This document shows positions 34,985-45,833 of a stretch of DNA of 64,000 nt, one piece after another (within the stretch, counting starts at the first letter, position 1; each line of letters starts with the position of its first letter). The notes under the pieces were generated by a model. That model was given only the letters and a program-made list of their open reading frames with translations, made no database searches and was not told the origin of the DNA. This stretch comes from Oricola nitratireducens. Its GTDB lineage: Bacteria > Pseudomonadota > Alphaproteobacteria > Rhizobiales > Rhizobiaceae. The position numbers and the translations under genes were made by a program. The stretch lies in the NCBI RefSeq assembly GCF_014904745.1, contig NZ_JACZCS010000023.1:1-64000 (forward strand). Reading direction: 5' to 3'.

Positions 34985-35015
34985 CCCCGGAGAAAGATGC
35001 GGGCGGCCTGCGGCG

Positions 35016-35903
35016 TCAGGCCGTCCGTCTTTCGCGCATCATCGGCACGAGTTCGACGGCGAGCATGGCGCAGAAGATCAGGGCGCAGCCGGCAAGGCCG
35101 GTCGCGCCGATGCGGTCGCCGAGAAGAAGCGCGCCGAAAAAGGCGGCGAACAGCGCCTCCGACGACATGAAGATGGCCGCCTGCGGCGCGGTGGTGTGGC
35201 GCTGCGCGATGGCCTGGATGGTGAAGGCGACGCCGCCGGAAAACACGCCGGCAAACAGGATTTCGCTGGCCGCGCCGGTGACCATGTGCCAACCGACAGG
35301 TTCGACGAGCGGCGCGAGCGAAAGGCCGACGAGGCCGCAGACGATAAACTGCGAGAAGGCCAGTTGCAGCGGACGGGCATCGGCGATGAACCGGCCGAGA
35401 AACTGGACATGGCAGGCCCAGATCGCGGCGCACAGGATCGTCCACCAGTCACCGGCGGTCAGGCCGGTCAGCGTTCCGCCGGACAGCAGGAAGATGCCGG
35501 CGAGCGACAACAGGGCGGCTGGCCAGATCACCGGGTGGGGCCAGACGCGCCAGAGCACGATGCCGACGACCGGGGTGATGACGACATAAAGGCCGGTCAG
35601 GAAGCCGGAATTGGTGACGCTGGTGGTCAGAAGGCCGATCTGCTGGGTCGCCAGCGACGCGAAGAGAAGCGATCCGAGCAGGGTGAAGCGTTTCCATTGC
35701 GCCGGCGTCGGCGCGAGCGGGGCCCGGGCATTGCGGGCTTCCCACAGGGCGAAGGGCAGGACGGCGAGCGCCGCCGCCAGGAAGCGCAGGCCGGTGAAGA
35801 AGACCGGGCCGATCGAGGCCATGGCGGTCGACTGGGCGACGAAACCGCCGCCCCAGATTGCGCCGGTTGTCAACAGCAGGAGATTGGCGGAGGCGCGGTT
35901 CAT
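35016..35903 (-). CDS. DMT superfamily transporter (EamA, ten TM)
   Basis: 295 residues, ten hydrophobic helices in two EamA repeats. The N-terminus R-A-S-A-N-L-L-L-L-T-T-G-A-I-W-G-G-G-F-V-A-Q is the usual first helix with the conserved W-G. The second repeat has S-E-A-L-F-A-A-F-F-G-A-L-L-L-G-D-R, the signature near the last helices. An inner-membrane exporter, substrate unknown. It is convergent with the SDR gene. Confidence 0.9.
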   Translation of the reverse strand: MNRASANLLLLTTGAIWGGGFVAQSTAMASIGPVFFTGLRFLAAALAVLPFALWEARNARAPLAPTPAQWKRFTLLGSLLFASLATQQIGLLTTSVTNSGFLTGLYVVITPVVGIVLWRVWPHPVIWPAALLSLAGIFLLSGGTLTGLTAGDWWTILCAAIWACHVQFLGRFIADARPLQLAFSQFIVCGLVGLSLAPLVEPVGWHMVTGAASEILFAGVFSGGVAFTIQAIAQRHTTAPQAAIFMSSEALFAAFFGALLLGDRIGATGLAGCALIFCAMLAVELVPMMRERRTA

Positions 35904-36020
35904 CGGGCGGTTTCCGGGGCGGTTTACGAGATCGGCCGGCCTCGATCGCGGATGGCAGATCTACCAAGACGGCGTTTATCGGTTGGTAAGCCAAAGACTG
36001 CTATCCAATCGGGAATGTTG

Positions 36021-37646
36021 ATGCAATCGGCAACGCGAATATCGGCAGGATTGCTGACCGGCGTGCTCACGCTGCTCATCGCGGCCGTGTTCGTTCTGAT
36101 GGCCGTTACCGCACATCGTCAGATCGTCACCGCCTTCAACCGCCAGACGGTGGCGGGTCTCGCGCAAAGCGCGCTGACGCGGGCCGAGATCGCGACCGAC
36201 TACGCCGTCATCAAGCTCGGCGAACTCGGGGAAGCCGGCCATACCGACTGCGACGCAGAGGCGGTGGCGGCGCTTAACAACGCTGTTTTCCAGTCGGGCT
36301 CGATCAAGGATATCCTGACGGCGCATGACGGTGTCATCTGCTCGGTGGCGATGAACAACGAGACGCTGACACGCAATTATCGCGATCCGGTAGACAGTAT
36401 GCCCGCGCGCGATCCGAAGATCGTCCTCAATCCCGTGAGGATGCGGACTTCATCCGCCGTCGCGGTGACGTTGAAATTCGACGAGACAGCGCTGGCAACC
36501 GCTCTGGTCAACACGGAGTCGCTCGTCTTCGACATCCTGCCGGCGGCGTTCCGCGACAGCGGCGCGATCAAGCTGTCGCTGACCAACGGGCGCACGATCG
36601 GCAGTTTCGAAGGCCCGCAATGGGAAATCGGCGGCGATGCCGAGATGTTCGAAGTCAAGTCGACGCGCTATCCGCTTGTCGTGCGGATTCACGTTCCGGC
36701 CCGGCTGATGCACGAGCTGAACATGGAACGCAATCCCGCCACCGAAGCGAGCGTCGTGGCGCTGGCGCTCCTCATTGCCTATCTCGTGGCGCGCGGTCTC
36801 GTGTCGCGGCCGAACTCGGCGAATCACATCCGGCAAGCGCTGAGACGCGGCGAAATCGTTCCGTATTTCCAGCCCGCCTATGATGTCGCGAGCGGCGAAA
36901 TGACCGGCTTCGAGGTGCTGGCGCGCTGGCCCGGCAGGGACGGCATGAAAATGTCACCGGCGGCGTTCGTGCCGCTGATCGAAGCGAACGGATGGTCGGG
37001 CGACCTGCTGGAACTGATGATCGCCAAGACGGCGCAGTCGATGCGCAGCGTCACCGAGACCGCGCCGCATGTGAAATTCGCCTTCAATGCGTCTCCGGCG
37101 CAATTCAGCGAATCCGGATTTCCGGCCTGGCTCGACGACGTTCTGAAACGGGCTGATCTCGATCCCGGCCGGGTGGTGATCGAGATCACCGAGCGCGAGG
37201 AAATCTGCTGCGTGGACAAGGCGCGCCGTTCGATCGAAGCACTGAGGGCATTGGGAATCGAGGTCGCTATCGACGATGCCGGGACGGGGCATAACGGGCT
37301 TGCGTCGATCCAGCGGCTGGGCGCGGCGATCCTCAAGATCGACAAATTGTTCATCGACGGCATCGCGCAGGATCCGCGCGCGCGGGCGCTGGTGCAGATG
37401 CTGGTCGACGTGGCGCGCGAATTCGGCATGAAAACCGTGGCAGAAGGCGTCGAGAGCGAGAAAGAACTGGCAGCGCTGCACCAGCTCGGCGTCAACGAGG
37501 TGCAGGGTTTCTTCCTGTGCAAGCCGCTCGACGCCGACAACGCGATCCTCGAACTGGCGCATCACCAGGCGGTTCTGGCGCGCGGGCGGATGCGCGAAGC
37601 CGGCGGGACCGCCGAAGCCGGGACGCAACCCGCAAAATGCGCGTAG
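36021..37646 (+). CDS. CSS-type sensor with EAL c-di-GMP phosphodiesterase
   Basis: 541 residues from the ATG at 36021, with GGGA 6 bases upstream; an ATG at 36015 is also possible. First helix (about 5-30), a periplasmic CSS-type sensing domain (about 30-240: the conserved cysteines lie in T-D-C-D-A and V-I-C-S-V), a second helix (about 245-262) and the EAL domain (about 275-520). The signature E-A-L reads E-V-L, but the metal and catalytic residues I-T-E, D-D-A-G-T-G, L-K-I-D-K and A-E-G-V-E-S with a late Gln are intact, so hydrolysis of c-di-GMP is likely. In this family periplasmic disulfides control activity. Confidence 0.9.
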   Translation: MQSATRISAGLLTGVLTLLIAAVFVLMAVTAHRQIVTAFNRQTVAGLAQSALTRAEIATDYAVIKLGELGEAGHTDCDAEAVAALNNAVFQSGSIKDILTAHDGVICSVAMNNETLTRNYRDPVDSMPARDPKIVLNPVRMRTSSAVAVTLKFDETALATALVNTESLVFDILPAAFRDSGAIKLSLTNGRTIGSFEGPQWEIGGDAEMFEVKSTRYPLVVRIHVPARLMHELNMERNPATEASVVALALLIAYLVARGLVSRPNSANHIRQALRRGEIVPYFQPAYDVASGEMTGFEVLARWPGRDGMKMSPAAFVPLIEANGWSGDLLELMIAKTAQSMRSVTETAPHVKFAFNASPAQFSESGFPAWLDDVLKRADLDPGRVVIEITEREEICCVDKARRSIEALRALGIEVAIDDAGTGHNGLASIQRLGAAILKIDKLFIDGIAQDPRARALVQMLVDVAREFGMKTVAEGVESEKELAALHQLGVNEVQGFFLCKPLDADNAILELAHHQAVLARGRMREAGGTAEAGTQPAKCA

Positions 37647-37751
37647 AAGAGCAGCCGTTTTGGCTTCCTTGCTTGCCGGGCCTGCTATAGGTTCACCGCG
37701 ACGGATCAACAGGGAATGAAAACGCCGATGCGATGTCTTCAGCGGGGAAAC

Positions 37752-38816
37752 ATGCGGTTCGACCTGATGCGAGCCGCGGCGGTCCTCTTGCTGATCGCGG
37801 GCCTTCTTCCGGCCACGGCGGCGGAGGCGCGCCAGTTCAAGCGCATTCGCGATGTCAGCGTCGACTGCTCGGACGCGCTGATCTGCGACGTGTCCACCTA
37901 TAACGCACAGTCGGAGCTCTACACGGTGATCTTCCGGCGCCGCTCGAGCCGCGATGCGCCGCTGGAACTGGTGCTCGGCGTGCGCGAGACGCTTGCCGCC
38001 GGATCCGAGGTGGTGATGCAGGTCGACGGACGGGAAATCCTGCGCCTGCCGGTGTCGGAGTTGTCCTACCGGGCCGCGGTCTACGAATATACCTTCAAGG
38101 GCGAGGCCGAGATCGCGGCGCTGGTCGACGCGGCCCGGAGCGGGCAGGAGCTGCGGGTCTCGTTTCGCGCGCGCGGTGCCGATACGGTGTCGACCTTCTC
38201 GCTGGCGGGTTTCGTCGCCGGGCTGACCTTCATGGACGAGCAGCAAGGGCGCGTCGGCCGGGAGGACGCATTGCAGGCGGACGGCGGCGCGCCGGCGGCC
38301 GGGGGCGAGACGGTGCGGGAAATCACGTCGTTTGCGGCGATTCCGTTCCAGATCCGCAACGAATTCGCCGACAGGCCGTCAGCGGCCTGTGGCGGCCTCG
38401 CGGAAGAGCGGTTCGCCGGTCTTGGCGGGTTCGAGGCCAATACGGGCAACGAGACATTCCTGATCGGACTGCCCTGCGGGGCGGGTGATGCCGACAACCA
38501 GCCCTATGCATTCTGGGAGCGGACGGGATCGCGGTTCCGCAGCGTGCCGCTGCCGGTGATGACCGGGGACGGTCCATCGACGGCGGAAGAGGCGTGGAAC
38601 ATCGCCTGGGACCAGGACAGCCTGCAGCTTACCGGCTATTTCGAGGGGCGCGGAAACGGCGATTGCGGCGAATACAATCGCTGGGCATGGCGCGAGGTCT
38701 CCGGGCGGTATGCCTTCGTGCTGGTCGAGGCGCGGGTCAATGGCGAGTGCGACGGGGATGCTGCCGGCGGGCCGGACACCTGGCCGCTCGTCTGGCCGCC
38801 GGAGGGACAGCCCTAG
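37752..38816 (+). CDS. DUF1176 secreted protein
   Basis: 354 residues from the ATG at 37752; alternatives lie at 37716 and 37728. A signal peptide ends A-E-A (about residue 25). The long mature part matches DUF1176, with characteristic patterns such as C-G-G-L (about 210), L-P-C-G-A-G (about 240), the A-E-E-A-W-N-I-A-W block and the C-terminal F-V-L-V-E-A-R-V-N-G-E-C-D-G ... W-P-L-V-W-P. Six or more cysteines probably form disulfides. The function is unknown. The TAG stop codon (38814-38816) is the first part of a 299-bp inverted-repeat element, so the element meets the gene exactly at its end. Confidence 0.88.
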   Translation: MRFDLMRAAAVLLLIAGLLPATAAEARQFKRIRDVSVDCSDALICDVSTYNAQSELYTVIFRRRSSRDAPLELVLGVRETLAAGSEVVMQVDGREILRLPVSELSYRAAVYEYTFKGEAEIAALVDAARSGQELRVSFRARGADTVSTFSLAGFVAGLTFMDEQQGRVGREDALQADGGAPAAGGETVREITSFAAIPFQIRNEFADRPSAACGGLAEERFAGLGGFEANTGNETFLIGLPCGAGDADNQPYAFWERTGSRFRSVPLPVMTGDGPSTAEEAWNIAWDQDSLQLTGYFEGRGNGDCGEYNRWAWREVSGRYAFVLVEARVNGECDGDAAGGPDTWPLVWPPEGQP

Positions 38817-39112
38817 CCGTTCATCTTTAAATGGAAGCAGTTTGATGGAATGGATTTTTCGTTCCGGCAAGGAGAACACCGCAGCGCGATATGAATATCG
38901 CGCGAGGATTTCGACGCTGACGGGGCGGAAAAGCCATCCAAGCCGGCAAGGCTTTGGAACTTCGTTCCAAACTGCAATCGTGTGAACTTGGTCTTTCCAG
39001 TCATGGACGGCGTCGCGCGAAGCTAGCGGTGCTTGCACCGCGTCGCCTCACGCTCCTTGCCAGGCCACGAAATCCCGGCGTTCAAACGATTCCATTTAAA
39101 GATAAACGGCTA
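38814..39112. repeat. 299-bp inverted-repeat element
   Basis: The terminal arms (38814-38845 and 39081-39112) are complementary over about 31 bases with few mismatches: TAGCCGTT-ATCTTTAAATGG... at the left and its complement ending AACGGCTA at the right. Complementarity continues inward in blocks (GGCAAGGAG near 38862 against CTCCTTGCC near 39055), so the whole unit can fold into one long hairpin. Both ends carry TAG/CTA that serve as stop codons for the two convergent genes. It contains no convincing gene. Confidence 0.85.
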
Positions 39113-39613
39113 GCCGCTGGCAAGCGCGGCGGTTATCTTCTCCAACCGGGCGCGGTTGACGCCCATGTCGCCGCGGCCGATCTGCGCGCGGGCATAGGCG
39201 ACGAGACCGGTGCGCCCGCCGGGCAGCGGCACGGCCTCGAACGAATTGGTGTCGGGAAAACGCATCAGCGGCGTCCGCGTCACGTAACGCGCCTTCGCGG
39301 GATCCGAGCCGTCGTCGACGCGGCGGTAGATCGCGCCGGATTTACGCATTGCATCGTCGATGCGCGCGATCAGCTCCGCCGGCGTCGCATCGTATTCCGG
39401 CAGAGTAGCGTCCACTTCCGCCGATCCGCACAGGCCGGGCGTGCACAGGAGCGCATCGTTCGGGGACGGTGAGCGGACGGGATCCGCCCGATCGAACTGG
39501 CCGAGATCGGGATTGCCGAAAATGTACGTCCAGGTTTCGGCGCGGCCATAGGCGACAAAGACCAGAACCGCGGCCAGAAGAGCCGCGGCGATGGCGAGCG
39601 CAATCGTCAGCAT
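39110..39613 (-). CDS. DUF1499 membrane-anchored protein
   Basis: 167 residues. An N-terminal helix (about 2-25, rich in Ala, Leu and Val) anchors the protein; an exported DUF1499 domain follows, with P-S-P-N-D-A-L-L-C-T-P-G-L-C (about 48-61), P-A-E-L-I-A-R-I-D and the R-Y-V-T-R-T-P-L-M-R-F-P-D motif. DUF1499 occurs widely in proteobacteria without known function. It starts 14 bases after the soluble sugar-dehydrogenase gene on the same strand, so the two are probably cotranscribed. The TAG stop (39110-39112) is the end of the 299-bp element. A GTG start at 39625 is possible. Confidence 0.85.
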   Translation of the reverse strand: MLTIALAIAAALLAAVLVFVAYGRAETWTYIFGNPDLGQFDRADPVRSPSPNDALLCTPGLCGSAEVDATLPEYDATPAELIARIDDAMRKSGAIYRRVDDGSDPAKARYVTRTPLMRFPDTNSFEAVPLPGGRTGLVAYARAQIGRGDMGVNRARLEKITAALASG

Positions 39614-39626
39614 GAGTTTTACCACT

Positions 39627-40760
39627 TCAGTTGCGGATGATGCGGACGATCGACCCGGGATCGTCGTCGGTGAGAAGATAGATCGAGCCGTCGGGGGCGA
39701 CGGAGACGTCGCGGATCCGGCCGAACTTGCCTTTCAGCATGCGTTCCTCGGCGACGATCGCGCCGGCTTCGTCGCGGTCCAGGCGGGCGAGCAGCTGGTA
39801 TTTCAGCGCGCCGACGAGGAGATCGCCGTCCCATTCGGGAAACATCGCGCCGCGATAGACGGCGAGACCGGACGGGGCGATCGACGGATCCCAGTAATAT
39901 TCGGGCTGTTCGTAGCCGGGCGCGCGGGTGCCGGACCCGATCTGCGCGCCGGAATAATGGCGTCCGTAGGAGATTTCCGGCCAGCCGTAATTCAGGCCGG
40001 CCTGCGGGCGGTTGATCTCGTCGCCGCCGCGCGCACCGTGTTCAACGGTCCAAAAGATACCCGTCTCCGCATCGAGATCCGCGCCCTGGATGTTGCGATG
40101 GCCCTTTGACCAGATTTCCGGCGCGGCCTTCGTATCGCCGGCGAAGGGATTGTCGGCGGGGGCGGAACCGTCGCGGTTGATACGGATCACCGAACCGGCG
40201 TGATCGCCGAAATCCTGGGCGCGGGCGGAATCGCCGCGGTCGCCGGTGGTGACGAAGACGGTGCCGTCGGGCGCGAAGGCGATACGCGAGCCGAAATGGT
40301 GCGTGGTGTCCGACTTGCGGTTCATCGAAAAGACCGTCTCCACTTCGGAAAGACGCGGCCTGGCCGTGTCCCAGTCCCGGAGGACCGCTTTCGCCAGCGC
40401 GGTGCCGGCGCCGCCGGGGCCCGGCTCGGAGAATGTGAAGAAGACCTCGCCGGTCTTCCCGAAATCGGGCGCGAGCGCGACATCGAGCAGGCCGCCCTGT
40501 CCGGCGACTGCGATTTCGGGGAGGCCGGAAACCGGTTCCGACAGGACGTCGTCGCGCACGACGCGCATCGCGCCTTCGCGCTCGGTGACGAGGATCGACC
40601 CGTCGGGCAGGAAATCCATGCCCCACGGGTGGGCGAGACCGGTGGCGACGACCGACGCGGCGATGTCCGCCTTTTCGGTGGTTTCAGTGACGGTTTCGGC
40701 GGCGGCCGGGAGGGCGGCCGACGCCAGGACAAAGGCGAGCGGGAGGGCGAAATGTTTCAT
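39627..40760 (-). CDS. PQQ-dependent sugar dehydrogenase-like (sorbosone/YliI type)
   Basis: 377 residues. A signal peptide (about 1-21) is followed by the six-bladed propeller of the soluble glucose/sorbosone dehydrogenase family: H-P-W-G-M-D-F-L-P-D-G (about 42-52), Q-G-G-L-L-D-V-A-L-A-P (about 85), H-H-F-G-S-R-I-A-F-A-P-D-G (about 150), W-S-K-G-H-R-N-I-Q-G (about 218) and H-G-A-R-G-G-D-E-I-N (about 240). It is a periplasmic oxidoreductase using PQQ to oxidise aldoses. No PQQ biosynthesis genes are in the window. Upstream of the DUF1499 gene, likely same operon. Confidence 0.9.
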   Translation of the reverse strand: MKHFALPLAFVLASAALPAAAETVTETTEKADIAASVVATGLAHPWGMDFLPDGSILVTEREGAMRVVRDDVLSEPVSGLPEIAVAGQGGLLDVALAPDFGKTGEVFFTFSEPGPGGAGTALAKAVLRDWDTARPRLSEVETVFSMNRKSDTTHHFGSRIAFAPDGTVFVTTGDRGDSARAQDFGDHAGSVIRINRDGSAPADNPFAGDTKAAPEIWSKGHRNIQGADLDAETGIFWTVEHGARGGDEINRPQAGLNYGWPEISYGRHYSGAQIGSGTRAPGYEQPEYYWDPSIAPSGLAVYRGAMFPEWDGDLLVGALKYQLLARLDRDEAGAIVAEERMLKGKFGRIRDVSVAPDGSIYLLTDDDPGSIVRIIRN

Positions 40761-40821
40761 GACGACCGGTTATCTAGTCGCGAACGCCGGCGCGCCAAGC
40801 CCTCCACATCCGGCTTTGTTT

Positions 40822-41295
40822 TCAGAGGCGGGCGCGCTTGCGCTCGGCTTCGGAAATCTCGCGGGCGAGCGTGCGGAACATGTGGATGCTGACGCCGGCC
40901 ATGGTGCCGAGCGCGACGGTCATCAGCGCGATCAGCAGGAAGCGGCTGTCGCCGGTCGCCGCCGAACGGGCCGTCGTGCGGACCTGCGCGAACTCATGCG
41001 CCGTCGTCGTGGCCGAGGCCGCCGGTTCGAGGAAATGGCGCTCGACCGGGGCGATTGTCGCGGTCTGTGCCGGTTTGGGGTGCGGTCCGGATATTTCGGG
41101 CAGCGGCGGAGCCTCTTTTTCCCATGTCATCGGCGCGTATCGCAGCGCATTGGGAAATCCTTCCGCGCGCGCGCTCGAACCGAGGCCGACGATCGCCGCG
41201 GCGTTGGCGAGGATCAGCACGGCGATGATGAGCGCCGTCGTCCTCCTGTTGTGGCTGGTCCGCTCGTTTCGGATGCGTCTTGAAGCCGTGAACAT
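40822..41295 (-). CDS. Membrane protein of unknown function, two TM
   Basis: 157 residues. A basic N-terminus (R-R-I-R-N-E-R-T-S-H-N-R-R), a helix at about 20-42, a Pro-rich central part (A-P-P-L-P-E-I-S-G-P-H-P-K-P), then a second helix at about 118-137 and a charged C-terminal end A-E-R-K-R-A-R-L. The topology suggests both termini in the cytoplasm with a periplasmic central loop. No family is recognised. It is separated by 61 bases from the sugar dehydrogenase gene on the same strand. Confidence 0.65.
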   Translation of the reverse strand: MFTASRRIRNERTSHNRRTTALIIAVLILANAAAIVGLGSSARAEGFPNALRYAPMTWEKEAPPLPEISGPHPKPAQTATIAPVERHFLEPAASATTTAHEFAQVRTTARSAATGDSRFLLIALMTVALGTMAGVSIHMFRTLAREISEAERKRARL

Positions 41296-41456
41296 TTTTT
41301 CCCACTCCGGTCTTGGCCGGCCTCTTCAATCCGGTATTCGGGCACGAATCTGTGCGCATGCTCACAGTCGGTTGCGAATTCGACCTGTTCGCGGAGACAA
41401 AGCGGCGCGCAGCGGGAGATTTTGTGGCAATTTGAAGAAGTTTGTTACCGAAACGT

Positions 41457-42089
41457 TTACGAATTCGCTTGCGCTTCCGGGACAAACGACAACGGCACAT
41501 GGCCGGGTTCGGCAGCGATTCGCTCCAGCCACGCATCGATCGCCGGAAAGCGGGCCATCTCGAAACCGCCCTTGGCGCCGGCGCTGTGGGTGTAGCCGTA
41601 AAGCGAGATGTCGGCGACGGTCAGCCGGTCGCCGGTCAGATACGGCGTCTTTTCGAGCCGGGCTTCCATGACGCCGAGCGCGCGGTGGCCGCTTTCGAGC
41701 AGCGGATCGAGACGGTCGGGCGTGCGCAGATGGGCGCGCTGCGGATAGGTCAGGATCGCGGCGCGCACGGCGACGGAGGTCTCGTGGGCGTTCTGTTCGA
41801 AGAACATCCACTGGTGGCACAGCGCCTGTTCGTAAGCGTCGTCCGGCAGGAACCGCGTGCCATGCGCGAGATAGAGCAGGATGGCGTTGGATTCCGACAG
41901 GAGGCGGCCGTCTTCGAGGACCAGAAGCGGCACCTTGCCGGCCGGGTTCAGGGCGCGGAATTCGGGTGTTTCGGTCAGCCCGCTGCCGTATTCGGCGTCG
42001 ACATGGCGGTAGGGGACGCCCAGAAACGCGAGCAGCAGGCGCACCTTGTAGGAGTTGCCGGAACTCGGCATCGAATAGAGCGTGATCAT
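41457..42089 (-). CDS. Glutathione S-transferase family protein
   Basis: 210 residues: N-terminal thioredoxin-like domain (about 1-78, with S-M-P-S-S-G-N-S-Y-K-V-R, a Ser-rich active site, N-P-A-G-K-V-P-L-L and the glutathione-holding E-S-N-A-I-L-L-Y-L-A), and an all-helical C-terminal domain (about 90-205) with T-G-D-R-L-T-V-A-D-I-S-L-Y-G. The start at 42089 is fixed by M-I-T-L-Y-S-M-P. It probably conjugates or carries electrophiles; the substrate is not known. It lies downstream of an EAL gene on the same strand. Confidence 0.9.
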   Translation of the reverse strand: MITLYSMPSSGNSYKVRLLLAFLGVPYRHVDAEYGSGLTETPEFRALNPAGKVPLLVLEDGRLLSESNAILLYLAHGTRFLPDDAYEQALCHQWMFFEQNAHETSVAVRAAILTYPQRAHLRTPDRLDPLLESGHRALGVMEARLEKTPYLTGDRLTVADISLYGYTHSAGAKGGFEMARFPAIDAWLERIAAEPGHVPLSFVPEAQANS

Positions 42090-42100
42090 GCCGGAAACCT

Positions 42101-44323
<2,223 letters not shown>

Positions 44324-44337
44324 CCGGCCAATGCGAT

Positions 44338-44372
44338 CCGGCGCCCTTCGTGGCGCCGGGACAACAATTTTT
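44338..44372 (+). terminator. Probable terminator after aspartate aminotransferase gene
   Basis: An 8-bp stem CCGGCGCC/GGCGCCGG with a 6-nt loop, followed after eight bases by TTTTT. The spacing between stem and T-run is larger than usual. Confidence 0.5.
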
Positions 44373-44488
44373 ACGCGCAATCCCCTTGCGTAAGCACACG
44401 AGTGTGGCGCAATTGCACTGGAACTGACCGTTTCTTGCGGGCTATAAGCGCTGCGGGGCAGAACGGAAACACGAGGGTGCGTCGCAGC

Positions 44489-45823
44489 ATGAAACGGATC
44501 AACCGATTCCGTCATCTGTCGCGGTTTGCGTTGGCCGCCATTCCGGCCATGGTCGCGCTGCCGGCGCTGGCCGACTCCATCAGCTACCACAATGCCTTCG
44601 AACGCCGGGTGAGCGAAACAGGCGACCGCGCTTCGCTGGACAATTTCGTCGTCGAGGCGGCGCGGCGCGGGCAATACGACCAGGCCCTTTCGACGCTGGA
44701 GGAGATCATCTTCCGCACGCCGAACGATCTCGGCGCGCGGCTGGCATTGGCGCGCATCTATTACCAGATCGCCGATTACGACACCGCCGCCGCGCATCTC
44801 GAACAGGCGCTGCTGACGCCCGGCTGGGAGGATTTCGCGAAGGAAATCGAGGAACTCAAGGCGCGCGTCGAACGCGGCCAGCGCGGCCTCGAGATCCGCA
44901 TGGCGGTCAGCGCCGGCGGCGCCTACGAGAACACGACGCAAAAGATCGGGCTGTCCGGCCCCAACGACAGCGAGGAACTGACCTCGCCCTACGGTTCGAT
45001 CGAGGGCGTCATCATCCGCGACCTGCAGACCGCGACGCGCGACGAGATCCGCTTCGGCGGCGCGCTGCTCTACGGGCGCAGTCTCGGCGACCCGGATTTC
45101 ATCGGCAGCCTGAGCGCGTTCGACGCCAAGGCGGGGCATTTCAACATCACCTTTTCGAAGGGGCTTCCGGACATCATCGACACGCTGCGGCTCGATGTTG
45201 GCGGTTACGGCCGGTTCCAGACCTATGGCGGCGGACGGGATCTGCAGGAATATGGCGCGGAAACGGTGGTCTCCGTCCAGCCGACGGTGGAAAGCCAGAT
45301 CAAGGCGAATCTCGGCTATGGCTGGCTCGGCAATTCGCATGGCCTCTACAGCGACCGCCGGATGCGCGCGGGATTGACGGGAGACCTCCGGATCGCGCCC
45401 GGCGTCGCCGTCGGCGCGCATGTCTCCGGCTATTACGATTGGGGCACGACGCCGCGCGCCTTCACCGACGGATCGTTCGACTTCAACGCCCATGGCGTGG
45501 AAGTCGGCGCATCGGTTTCGCATTTGCTGCATGTCTTCGCCGACGGGCGCAGCTGGGTGCACGAGGCGGGCGTGCGCTATTCGCGCGAACGCATCCTCGA
45601 CTACACCTCGGTGACGAGCCTCGGATCGCCCAACGCGGATCTGGCCGACCGGGAAGCATGGGAGATCTTCTGGGACCACACTGTGCAAATTGCCACACAT
45701 GTCGAACTCGGTTTCGGCGTATCCTACGGCGAGGAAAAGCTGACCGACACGGTCTTTCCCTCGGTCGACCGAAGCGGCGAGACCTGGGGCGCAAGGGCCG
45801 GCCTGACCTACAGGTTCAACTGA
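44489..45823 (+). CDS. TPR plus outer-membrane beta-barrel protein (DUF560-like)
   Basis: 444 residues. A signal peptide (about 1-29, ending A-L-A) is followed by a helical TPR-like region (about 45-130: Y-D-Q-A-L-S-T-L-E-E-I-I-F and A-R-I-Y-Y-Q-I-A-D-Y-D-T-A-A-A-H) and a long beta-rich C-terminal half (about 145-444) with alternating polar and hydrophobic strands ending Y-R-F-N. This order (periplasmic TPR then barrel) is that of surface-lipoprotein-assembly-like Slam/DUF560 proteins, but the family match is not certain. First of three genes with FecR and CHASE2 cyclase. An outer-membrane sensor or exporter role is inferred. Confidence 0.78.
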   Translation: MKRINRFRHLSRFALAAIPAMVALPALADSISYHNAFERRVSETGDRASLDNFVVEAARRGQYDQALSTLEEIIFRTPNDLGARLALARIYYQIADYDTAAAHLEQALLTPGWEDFAKEIEELKARVERGQRGLEIRMAVSAGGAYENTTQKIGLSGPNDSEELTSPYGSIEGVIIRDLQTATRDEIRFGGALLYGRSLGDPDFIGSLSAFDAKAGHFNITFSKGLPDIIDTLRLDVGGYGRFQTYGGGRDLQEYGAETVVSVQPTVESQIKANLGYGWLGNSHGLYSDRRMRAGLTGDLRIAPGVAVGAHVSGYYDWGTTPRAFTDGSFDFNAHGVEVGASVSHLLHVFADGRSWVHEAGVRYSRERILDYTSVTSLGSPNADLADREAWEIFWDHTVQIATHVELGFGVSYGEEKLTDTVFPSVDRSGETWGARAGLTYRFN

Positions 45824-45833
45824 GGATGTGACG

